38,154 nt of DNA. Origin: Planctomycetota bacterium (GTDB taxonomy: Bacteria > Planctomycetota > Planctomycetia > Pirellulales > Pirellulaceae). The notes under the pieces were generated by a model. It had not been told where the DNA came from. It did not search any database and saw nothing but the letters and a program-made list of their open reading frames with translations. The stretch is taken from positions 1 through 38,154 of the forward strand of contig JAGWWZ010000026.1 in assembly GCA_018970165.1 (NCBI GenBank), read 5' to 3'. Shown here piece by piece: positions 1-7,237 of this stretch. The position numbers and the translations under genes were made by a program. How positions within the stretch are numbered: the first letter of the stretch is position 1; each line of letters begins with the position of its first letter.

Positions 1-68
1 GCCAGAATGCCAAGGTCGCGTCGCGAGTACTTTTGAAGATCTTTTTCAAACGAGTCGGCTTCACACAT
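1..68 (-). CDS. N-terminus of an unidentified protein, possibly Tat-exported (partial)
   Basis: A reading frame starts at the ATG at 68-66 and runs off the left edge, giving 22 complete codons. An AAGGA ribosome-binding site lies about 8 bases upstream of this ATG. An in-frame ATG at 77-75 would overlap that site and is less likely. The peptide begins MCEADSFEKDL and contains S-R-R-D-L-G-I-L, which resembles the start of a twin-arginine signal. MC-acidic starts followed by RR-x-[FL]-G occur in some Tat-exported dienelactone-hydrolase-like proteins. That is a weak association from memory and not an assignment. Too little is present to name the product. Confidence 0.5.
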   Translation of the reverse strand, partial: MCEADSFEKDLQKYSRRDLGIL

Positions 69-542
69 GTTGATCATCCTTTTTGAGAACGGGGATTGGC
101 TGAACGCATATCATCACGGTTGACAGCGGATCCAAGCAAGCGGTCAGAACGAATTCTGTGAACCTGCCACTTCGAATCGCCCCCAGGCAGGCTCAAATGG
201 GCAATTTCTCCCGCGAATTCGGAGCGAGTCACGTCGCTTGAAAGATTCTTTCGCCCCAAAAATCGCGGAAAAAGCCCATTACACAGTCGTTACATCTCCT
301 ATTTTTTCTCGGCCACCAAGACCACCTTGCCGAGCGACAAAAATTGAGATAAGGTTTGGAAAACGGGCATTCAACATAACTTAACGGACACTTAACCGCA
401 CTTGCAGTAGTGTTGCTGGAGTTAACAGGCCGGGTTTCCAAGGTTTTCAAGGGGCCACGGATAGCGCCCGTGGAACGGTTCTCGTCGCACGAGTCGACCG
501 CGAAACGGGTTACAAAAAAGGGATCGTTTGGGAGTTCATGCC
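69..542. other. Intergenic region between divergent genes
   Basis: This 474-base stretch separates the partial minus-strand gene from the E1 gene, so it should hold both promoters. No convincing gene is seen. A 61-codon minus-strand frame (259-74, TTG start) ends 5 bases before the ATG at 68, but it has no good ribosome-binding site and no recognisable motif. A set of helically spaced direct repeats lies at 379-406 and is listed separately. No clear -35/-10 pair was found. Confidence 0.6.
379..406. promoter_or_regulatory. Tandem ACTTAAC-type direct repeats, candidate operator
   Basis: ACTTAAC occurs at 379-385 and again at 390-396, exactly 11 bases apart. A third degenerate copy, ACTTGCA, lies at 400-406. 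The spacing of about one helical turn would put the copies on the same DNA face, as expected for a cooperatively bound regulator. The block is about 140 bases upstream of the E1 start. Function is inferred only from this arrangement. Confidence 0.25.
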
Positions 543-2519
543 ATGAGCCAAAGAAGTTCACGAATGACTTACAACAAATTGGATTTGCTCAAACTGATGT
601 ACCTGAGCCGCGAGGGGGACCGTCGCGAAGGGGTTTTGCTGCGTCAAGGCAAAGGGTGGTTCCAAGTCGCTGGCATGGGACATGAGAGCTTGGCCGTTAT
701 TGCCATGCAACTCGGTGCGGACGATTACCTGTTTCCGTACTATCGAGACCGCGCAATGATGCTGGCCAAAGGGATGTCCAACTTTGAATTGGCGAAGGCC
801 TACTTTGCGAAACGGGAAACGAGCAGTGGCGGCCGACAAATGCCTGGACACCCCAGTTGTCGCGAGAAGAACATTTGGAGCGTTCCCACACCGACAGCAA
901 GCAATCTGCTCCCAGCCTGCGGTGTCGCTTGGGGGATGCAAATGCAGGGCAAGAATAACGTGGTCATCGCCACCACTGGCGACGCAGCGAGTCGCCAAGG
1001 GGAATTCTACGAAGCGATCACGTTTGCGATGGAGCGGAAACTGCCGATCGTCTTTATCGTCGAAGACAACCGTTATGGCATCAGCACCAATACCGACAAA
1101 TTCAACCCATTCAAACTCGGCGTGTTCAGTCAGAACATCGGCCTGGTTCATGTAGATGGCCGACATCCGGATAATGTATGGCAAGCGTCGGCCGAAGCGA
1201 TCGAGCGAGCAAAATTAGGAAAAGGACCATCGGTACTCGTGTGCGAGGTCGACCGCCTGTGTAGCCACACCAGCAGCGACGACCATCGCGTGTACCGTCC
1301 ACCCGCCGAGATCTCGGAAATGATGGAACGAGATCCTATCGATACCGTGGTCGCGGAACTGGTGGAAAGCGGCGAATTGACATATGAACGGTGGGAGGAA
1401 ATTCGCCATACCATCGATAAGCAAGTGGATGAGGAATACCGCAAGGCGGAGACAGAACTAGATCCGACTCCTGCAGACTTGATGAAGGAACTGCTCGGCC
1501 CCGCTCCGAACGCTGCTGCGCCTCCGATCGAAGGGGGTCGCAAATGGCGCATGGTCGATGCGGTAAACGAAGTCTTCAAAGCAGGTTTGCGACAAAACCG
1601 CGACTACGTGTTCTTCGGTGAAGATATCGAGGATCCGAAGGGAGGCGTATTCCGCCTCACCGCTGGCCTTTCGACGGAATTCCAAGATCGAGTTTTCAAC
1701 TCTCCCCTCGCAGAGGCCACGATTGCAGGTGTTGCCGTGGGCTTGGCATGTTATGGCATGCGACCTGTTTTCGAATTGCAGTTTGTCGACTTTGTCGGAC
1801 CAGCATGGTCTCAGATATCCCAGAACATGTCGACCATTCGATGGCGAACGTTCGGTGATTGGAAATGCCCGGCGGTGATCTATTCGCCGTATGGTGCATA
1901 CCTACCCGGTGGTTCGATCTGGCACTCTCAAGCCAACGAAGGAAGCTTCGCCCATATCCCTGGGTTGCGAATCGTGGTACCGAGTACTCCGGAGGACGCA
2001 GCAGGGCTCATCTGGACAGCGATGCACAGCGAAGACCCGACGATTTACTTGATCCCAAAGCACTTATTCCGTCAGCAGATGGATATGCCCGCCAAGCCCG
2101 ATCCTGTGCCGTTCGGAAAGGCGCGTGTGCGACGTTCCGGTCGTGATGTTACGGTGGTCTCATGGGGCAACTGTATCGAGCAAGCGATGGAAGCTGCCGC
2201 AAAGCTCGATGGCGACGTATCTGTCGAAGTCATCGACCTGCGATCAATCGTACCCTGGGACTTTGAAACCATCGCCGATTCGATTGAGAAAACAGGGCGA
2301 CTCGTAGTGGTCCAAGAAGATGCCGAGTCATGCAGTGTCGGCCAGATGATTCTCGCAAAGATTACCTCGAGCCCTGAAACATTTTCAAACTTGCTCAGCC
2401 CGCCTCAACTGGTGTCGCGCGCCGATGTTCATATCGGCTACAATCCGATTTATGAATATGCAGCGTTGCCCGATACGCAACGTGTTATCTCGGCCATTCG
2501 ATTAACCATGGAGGACTAG
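543..2519 (+). CDS. Fused E1 alpha/beta of a branched-chain-type 2-oxoacid dehydrogenase complex
   Basis: This thiamine-diphosphate enzyme decarboxylates a 2-oxoacid and passes the acyl group to the lipoyl arm of E2. The 658-residue protein joins both subunits. The alpha-like half (about 1-320) has the TPP/Mg motif as GDA at 146-148, followed by EDNRYG with Asn176. The beta-like half starts near residue 333 (RKWRMVDAVNEVF) and includes FGEDI and a C-terminal transketolase-type domain. A short Ala/Pro linker lies between them. The family consensus is GDG, so Ala148 is a mild deviation. ATG 543 is chosen because GGGAG at 530-534 sits 8 bases upstream; the TTG at 528 would overlap that site. The stop is 5 bases before the E2 start, so the two are co-transcribed. 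Substrate (branched-chain oxoacids, pyruvate or acetoin) cannot be settled from sequence alone. Confidence 0.93.
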   Translation: MSQRSSRMTYNKLDLLKLMYLSREGDRREGVLLRQGKGWFQVAGMGHESLAVIAMQLGADDYLFPYYRDRAMMLAKGMSNFELAKAYFAKRETSSGGRQMPGHPSCREKNIWSVPTPTASNLLPACGVAWGMQMQGKNNVVIATTGDAASRQGEFYEAITFAMERKLPIVFIVEDNRYGISTNTDKFNPFKLGVFSQNIGLVHVDGRHPDNVWQASAEAIERAKLGKGPSVLVCEVDRLCSHTSSDDHRVYRPPAEISEMMERDPIDTVVAELVESGELTYERWEEIRHTIDKQVDEEYRKAETELDPTPADLMKELLGPAPNAAAPPIEGGRKWRMVDAVNEVFKAGLRQNRDYVFFGEDIEDPKGGVFRLTAGLSTEFQDRVFNSPLAEATIAGVAVGLACYGMRPVFELQFVDFVGPAWSQISQNMSTIRWRTFGDWKCPAVIYSPYGAYLPGGSIWHSQANEGSFAHIPGLRIVVPSTPEDAAGLIWTAMHSEDPTIYLIPKHLFRQQMDMPAKPDPVPFGKARVRRSGRDVTVVSWGNCIEQAMEAAAKLDGDVSVEVIDLRSIVPWDFETIADSIEKTGRLVVVQEDAESCSVGQMILAKITSSPETFSNLLSPPQLVSRADVHIGYNPIYEYAALPDTQRVISAIRLTMED

Positions 2520-2524
2520 GGTCC

Positions 2525-3718
2525 GTGCCAATCGTTTCTGTTCGTATCCCACAGATGGGAGAAGGCTTGCAGGAAGCGCTCCTCGTCAATTTTCTCAAAA
2601 AGCCTGGCGACTTGGTTCGTCGCGATGAACCGATTTATGTGATGGAGACTGACAAGGCCTCTACGGAGGTCGAGTCCCCCTACGCAGGACGTTTGGTCGA
2701 GTGGCTCGAAAAGGAGGGAACGGTTCTACCGATCGGAACCGAGGTCGCTCGGATGGAAGTGGATGAACCGGTCAGCGAATCCGCACCATCGCACGGTTCG
2801 CCTCACACTCCGGCCGTAATAGGCAGTACAACAACCTCATCTACGGATGCCGAAACCGGCAACGAGGATGAAGGAACCGGGGGAAGTGGCGGCGCGATTC
2901 CCCCCCGGACTCGAAAGATGCTGAAAGAAAAAGGGCTGCTGGACATAGCGGACCAAATTCCGCGTCGCGGCAATAAGTTGATGCCGGAGGATGTGGAGCG
3001 TTATTTGGCTGCCGCCTCTGCGAGCACGGCATCCGCTGCCCCGAGCTCACTCTACGACGAAAGCCCCGTCTCTAAACAGCAGATCACGCTCAACTATCGA
3101 CTCCACCGCAGCGTGCAAACCACCGTGCCAGTCACAGTGATGAACGAAGTTGATTGGACCGCCTTGGCTCAAGCGCGACAGCACGTCAAGGAAGCAGGTG
3201 GCAAGGAAACGAGCTTTGCGATGATGCTGTGGTGTGTCGTGCGGTCTATGTCCAGGCACCCGCGGTTTCGAACCAGCCTCGTCGGCGATGGAACCATCTT
3301 CCGCACCTATCGCCATGTCAATCTCGGTGTTGCCGTCGCACTCCCCGAAGACACTCTGGTAACTGCCTCGATCCACGGTGCGGACAGCATGAGTCGAAGC
3401 GAGTTCTTTCAACGCTTGTCGGAACGCATCGAACTGGCGAGACAAGGAGTTGATCAAGCCGACCCATCGATCACGATCAGCGTATCCAATATAGGGACGG
3501 CAAGCATGCGGATGGGTATCCCGGCAATTGTCGCACCCGCAGTCGCGACCCTCGCTTTGGGTGAAGTATTCGATGCTCCCATCCCAAGCGGTTCGAGTTT
3601 CGTTTTTCAGAAACGTGCCCAATTGACACTCGCCTTCGACCATCGCATCATCAACGGTGTGGGTGCTGCATCGTTCATGAATGATCTCAAGGAAGAGATC
3701 CAGAAGTTTCATTTCTGA
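2525..3718 (+). CDS. Dihydrolipoamide acyltransferase (E2) of the 2-oxoacid dehydrogenase complex
   Basis: E2 forms the core of the complex and transfers the acyl group from lipoate to CoA. The 397-residue protein has one lipoyl domain (about 1-78) with the lipoylation site ETDKAS, Lys44. A Thr/Ser/Gly-rich linker follows, then a peripheral-subunit-binding domain (about 125-162, PPRTRKMLKEKG) and the catalytic domain (about 185-397). The C-terminal signature reads DHRIINGVGAASF. His373 is present, but the Asp of the family HxxxDG motif is Asn377. The start is GTG at 2525, with a GGAGG near the end of the E1 gene as ribosome-binding site. No E3 gene or second lipoyl domain is in the window. 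The E2 assignment is firm. Full catalytic competence with Asn377 is unproven. Confidence 0.93.
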   Translation: MPIVSVRIPQMGEGLQEALLVNFLKKPGDLVRRDEPIYVMETDKASTEVESPYAGRLVEWLEKEGTVLPIGTEVARMEVDEPVSESAPSHGSPHTPAVIGSTTTSSTDAETGNEDEGTGGSGGAIPPRTRKMLKEKGLLDIADQIPRRGNKLMPEDVERYLAAASASTASAAPSSLYDESPVSKQQITLNYRLHRSVQTTVPVTVMNEVDWTALAQARQHVKEAGGKETSFAMMLWCVVRSMSRHPRFRTSLVGDGTIFRTYRHVNLGVAVALPEDTLVTASIHGADSMSRSEFFQRLSERIELARQGVDQADPSITISVSNIGTASMRMGIPAIVAPAVATLALGEVFDAPIPSGSSFVFQKRAQLTLAFDHRIINGVGAASFMNDLKEEIQKFHF

Positions 3719-3777
3719 AACTTTTCGCTTAAAGGGTGAGTTACGTCCACCGTGCGCCCTGAATAGGTGAATTCCTT

Positions 3778-4377
3778 GTGAACTGGTTAGCCCATGCGTT
3801 CCTATCCACGCCCGATATGGAATTCCGTTTAGGGAATCTCCTCGCGGATATGATTCGTGGCAGGGCGCGAGCCGCGATGCCAGCGAGATTTCTGGAAGGT
3901 GTTCGGCATCATCAAGCGATCGATGCCTTCACGGACACGCATCGAATCGTCTACCGTAGTCGCAGTAGGATTGGAGGCCGATTCGGACATGCGAGCGGTA
4001 TCCTGATCGATATCTTCTACGATCACTTTCTCGCATTGGACTGGGACCAGTATTCGAATGAACCTTTCGAAGCGTTCACGTCGAAAGTTTACGACGACAT
4101 GCGGTCCGGGCTCGAGTGTTTTCCCGAAGATGCTCGGCAGGCGATGCACAAAATCGCCGACGACGATCGATTGGGTGCGTACCGAAGGCTGGAGGGTATA
4201 GAAGATTCATTGCGTAAAGTCTCGCGTCGATTGGCGAAGCGGATAGGCCGTGATCTGGAATTAGAGCGAGGTGTCGAGGACTTAATCAATCATTTCGACG
4301 GCTTGCAGGATGATTTCACCGAGTTCTTTCCCGAATTGCATCGGTATTCCAACGAGCGACTGCGTGCCGTTGGGTGA
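3778..4377 (+). CDS. acpH: Acyl carrier protein phosphodiesterase-like protein (AcpH/DUF479)
   Basis: AcpH-family enzymes hydrolyse the phosphopantetheine prosthetic group from holo-acyl carrier protein. The 199-residue protein opens MNWLAHAFLS, contains GNLLADMIRGR near residues 19-29 and has an H-H-x-x-I-D-x-F-T-D block near 46-54. These match the HD-like AcpH/DUF479 family, and the length is typical (about 190-200). The start is GTG at 3778 with an AGGTG about 8 bases upstream. It lies 59 bases after the E2 stop on the same strand and may be read through from the dehydrogenase operon, although no functional link is evident. Family membership is clear. Activity on ACP is carried over from the E. 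coli enzyme. Confidence 0.85.
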   Translation: MNWLAHAFLSTPDMEFRLGNLLADMIRGRARAAMPARFLEGVRHHQAIDAFTDTHRIVYRSRSRIGGRFGHASGILIDIFYDHFLALDWDQYSNEPFEAFTSKVYDDMRSGLECFPEDARQAMHKIADDDRLGAYRRLEGIEDSLRKVSRRLAKRIGRDLELERGVEDLINHFDGLQDDFTEFFPELHRYSNERLRAVG

Positions 4378-4452
4378 TCGGTCCGGTATCCTGTAGCCGA
4401 TCCAAAACGCATTGGCCGCCTTGGCACCATTTGATATATCCTGGAGTTATCG

Positions 4453-5847
4453 ATGAGAACATTGGCATTTGGCAGAACCCTGATCTGCTTCGCCCTGATC
4501 TGGCTTGCCCCCCTAGCGACCGCCAACCAACCTCCAAATGTTGTTTTGATCATCTCAGACGATCACGCTTGGACCGATTACGGATTCATGGGGCATCGAT
4601 TCATCGAGACACCCAACTTAGATCACTTGGCCAGATGCAGCGCACTTTTTGAAAGGGGTTATGTTCCGACCGCCCTTTGTCGACCGTCTTTGGCAACACT
4701 ATTAACCGGCAAATATGCGCATCAGCATCGCCTCACCGGTAACGACCCCGCACCGCTCCCTTCGATGATGGGTCCGAACGCAAGCCGCGAGGAACCCGAG
4801 GAATATCGACATCTGCGCAGTCAACTGATCTCTCTTGTGGATCAACAAGCTACCCTTCCCAAGTTACTTGCCTCCAAAGGTTACGTCAGCTTTCAATCTG
4901 GCAAGTGGTGGGAGGGTAACTATCGTCGCGGAGGCTTCACGGAGGGGATGACACGAGGGTTCCCCGAACCAGGTGGAAGGCACGGAGATGATGGCCTAAA
5001 GATCGGACGCAACGGCATGCAACCGATCACCGATTTCATCGATCGAGCGGTAGCATCCGAGAAGCCGTTCTTCGTCTGGTACGCCCCCTTCCTGCCGCAT
5101 ACTCCGCATACTCCACCCAAGGCTCTCTTTGACAAGTACAAAGCCAAGGGCATCGAATCAGACCATATCGCTCGCTACTATGCCATGGTCGAATGGTTCG
5201 ATGAAACATGCGGTGAACTCATGCAACATCTCGACCGCAAGAATCTGACCGACAGTACCCTTATCATTTACATTGCGGACAACGGTTGGATTCAGCGAGA
5301 GGATTCCCAGGAATTCGCGCCGCGTTCAAAGCAATCACCCAATGAAGGGGGAGTGCGTCAGCCCATTCTTTTCAGCTTGCCCAGTAAAATCCGTCCCGGC
5401 TCGAGGGGAAGTCAACTTTGCTCCAGCGTCGACATCTTGCCTACGATCCTACATGCGGCGGGGGCAGAGATTCCTGACGATCTTCCCGGTTATGACTTGA
5501 TGCCATGCCTAATATCAGGGGATCCCACCCCCAGACAGGAAGTCCTCGGCGAAGCCTTCTCCCACGACATCGCTGATATCGATCAACCAGAGACAACGTT
5601 GATTTATCGCTGGGTGATCGAGGATCGCTGGAAGTTGATCCTGTCCTACGATGGTCTCGCAGGGCGATCCGCGAGATACCACTCGCGTGATGACATACGT
5701 CCACAACTCTACGATCTTCTTTCAGATCCCATGGAAACAAAGAATGTAGCCGCCGACCATCCTGATCTGCTAAAACGATTGAGTGAGAAGTTGCAATCCT
5801 GGTGGCCGGTCACCGAGCGGAAGGTGCAAACCGAATACATCAAGTGA
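4453..5847 (+). CDS. Secreted sulfatase (arylsulfatase superfamily)
   Basis: Sulfatases hydrolyse sulfate esters, in planctomycetes often from sulfated polysaccharides. The 464-residue protein has an N-terminal signal peptide (hydrophobic 10-24, likely cut near ATA-NQ). It then has the metal-binding start NVVLIISDDHAW and the formylglycine site CRPSLATLLTGK, Cys76. Lys151-type GKWWEG and the later IADNGW block are also present. The classical maturation core is CxPxR; here the fifth residue is Leu80, although the downstream LLTGK is kept. ATG 4453 has GGAG 6 bases upstream. The gene lies 61 bases before a Tat-exported oxidoreductase-like gene, which suggests a shared role in extracytoplasmic carbohydrate breakdown. 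The substrate is not predictable. Confidence 0.9.
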   Translation: MRTLAFGRTLICFALIWLAPLATANQPPNVVLIISDDHAWTDYGFMGHRFIETPNLDHLARCSALFERGYVPTALCRPSLATLLTGKYAHQHRLTGNDPAPLPSMMGPNASREEPEEYRHLRSQLISLVDQQATLPKLLASKGYVSFQSGKWWEGNYRRGGFTEGMTRGFPEPGGRHGDDGLKIGRNGMQPITDFIDRAVASEKPFFVWYAPFLPHTPHTPPKALFDKYKAKGIESDHIARYYAMVEWFDETCGELMQHLDRKNLTDSTLIIYIADNGWIQREDSQEFAPRSKQSPNEGGVRQPILFSLPSKIRPGSRGSQLCSSVDILPTILHAAGAEIPDDLPGYDLMPCLISGDPTPRQEVLGEAFSHDIADIDQPETTLIYRWVIEDRWKLILSYDGLAGRSARYHSRDDIRPQLYDLLSDPMETKNVAADHPDLLKRLSEKLQSWWPVTERKVQTEYIK

Positions 5848-5908
5848 GAGTCCGATTTTTTACCCAACGGCTACGTACCGAACAGATGCATCCAAGGAAC
5901 CGCATACC

Positions 5909-7186
5909 ATGAGTAATCCAAGAATTCAAACCGCCATAAACCGAAGGTCCATACTGAAGATTGGTACCGGTTCACTCATGGCCGGAATGGCGGGTACGTT
6001 CAGTGGCTCAACCGCCAATGCGTTGGGTAACCAATCGCGTGAAACCAAATCGGTAGCTGCCGTAATCACGGTTTACTTTCAGAACTCCCATGCGGATGTG
6101 CTGCTCACCAAGATCATGGAGGGCTGGAAACACGACCGAGGGCCAGGCCCCGATCTGAGATTAGCGTCTATCTACATCGATCAACCCGAAGGGAGTGAAT
6201 TCGGCCTTGAGGTTCTTAAGCGCAACAATACTCCTATTTTTGAGACTATTGAACAAGCGGTCACCGTTGGTGGCAATTCGATCCCGGTCGATGGGGTATT
6301 AAGTATCGGTGAGCACGGCAAGTACCCGGTCAATGCGTTGGGGCAGCAACTCTATCCGAGAAAACGCTTCTTTGAGCAGATTACCGATGCCTTCAAAAAA
6401 TATCAGCGTGTCGTTCCAGTGTTTAACGACAAACACATCAGCACGGTTTGGAACGATGCGAAATGGATGTACGACCGAGCCCAGGAAATGAAGGTTCCTT
6501 TCATGGCAGGTTCCTCGCTGCCGCTCACCTATCGCACTCACCCGATCGACTTACCACTTGGTAGCGAGATCGAGTCGGTGGTTGGGATCGGGTACAGCGG
6601 ACTGGACATTTACGGTTTTCACGCCCTGGAATGTTTCCAAACGCTTGTCGAACGTCGTGCGAATGCTGAACGGGGCGTGAAATGGGTTCGATGTTTGGAG
6701 GGCAAGGCAGTTTGGGAATTGGTCGATAGCGGTTGGGTCGATGCCGATGTGTTGCAAGCCGCACTCGACATTGTCCCGCGATCGGTTCCGACCGTTCGTG
6801 ACGATCCAGGGGTGGTTCTGTTTCAATTCGAGTATGTCGACGGGTTGAGAGGATCTCTGTTCATGGTTCCGAGTGCCAGCCGCAATGGTGTAGCAATCAA
6901 ACGGAAAGGTCACCCGATCATGGCGACGAGCTTTGAGGAACGACCCGAGCCAAAGCATCCTCATTTCGCATATTTACTCAAAGGTATCGAGCAAATGATC
7001 CATTCGGGACGACCTCCCTATCCTGTGGAGCGGACCCTCCTTACAGGCGGTATTCTTGACCGCGCGCTCAAATCGAAGTTCGAAGGTGGCACGGTGCAAC
7101 AGACGCCCGAGTTGCAAATCGCGTATACCCCAGTGGATTATCCCCATGCACCCGAGCCCAATTTGGTTTCGGATATTCAACGCTAA
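5909..7186 (+). CDS. Tat-exported Gfo/Idh/MocA-like protein of unknown function
   Basis: The 425-residue product begins with a twin-arginine signal: Arg12-Arg13 in NRRSILKIG, a hydrophobic stretch at about 17-31 and a possible A-x-A cleavage site at 36-38. The mature part has alternating beta/alpha segments, with VPVFNDKHIS and a later AGSSLPLTYR. This is reminiscent of the Gfo/Idh/MocA fold, in which a lysine sits at the end of an E/DKP-like strand. A classical GxGxxG nucleotide motif is not obvious, so cofactor use is doubtful. ATG 5909 is preferred because AAGGAA lies 9 bases upstream; the longer frame from 5783 overlaps the sulfatase gene. Adjacency to the sulfatase suggests a role in sugar catabolism. 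The CDS is secure and the function is not. Confidence 0.8.
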   Translation: MSNPRIQTAINRRSILKIGTGSLMAGMAGTFSGSTANALGNQSRETKSVAAVITVYFQNSHADVLLTKIMEGWKHDRGPGPDLRLASIYIDQPEGSEFGLEVLKRNNTPIFETIEQAVTVGGNSIPVDGVLSIGEHGKYPVNALGQQLYPRKRFFEQITDAFKKYQRVVPVFNDKHISTVWNDAKWMYDRAQEMKVPFMAGSSLPLTYRTHPIDLPLGSEIESVVGIGYSGLDIYGFHALECFQTLVERRANAERGVKWVRCLEGKAVWELVDSGWVDADVLQAALDIVPRSVPTVRDDPGVVLFQFEYVDGLRGSLFMVPSASRNGVAIKRKGHPIMATSFEERPEPKHPHFAYLLKGIEQMIHSGRPPYPVERTLLTGGILDRALKSKFEGGTVQQTPELQIAYTPVDYPHAPEPNLVSDIQR

Positions 7187-7237
7187 TGATTCACGAGTTG
7201 CAGAACACAACTATGCGACAATAGCCGCTGTATGAAT

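Noticed and set aside
74-259. 61-codon minus-strand frame ending 5 bases before the partial gene at the left edge
   Set aside because: TTG start, no ribosome-binding site and no recognisable motif. Position alone is not enough to call a leader peptide.
229-561. 110-codon minus-strand frame across the intergenic region into the E1 gene
   Set aside because: Overlaps the E1 start, has Cys/Trp/Arg-rich composition typical of non-coding frames, and no motif.
558-1184. 208-codon minus-strand frame inside the E1 gene
   Set aside because: Antisense shadow of a well-supported enzyme gene.
3047-3712. 221-codon minus-strand frame inside the E2 gene
   Set aside because: Antisense to the conserved catalytic domain. 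No independent signal.
4412-4440. TTGGCC and TATATC with 17-base spacing before the sulfatase gene
   Set aside because: The implied start of transcription lies at or beyond the GGAG ribosome-binding site, so the message would lack it.
7196-7212. AGTTG/CAACT hairpin between convergent genes, followed at a distance by a T-run
   Set aside because: Only 5 pairs with a 7-base loop, and the T-run is 20 bases away. Too weak for a terminator call.
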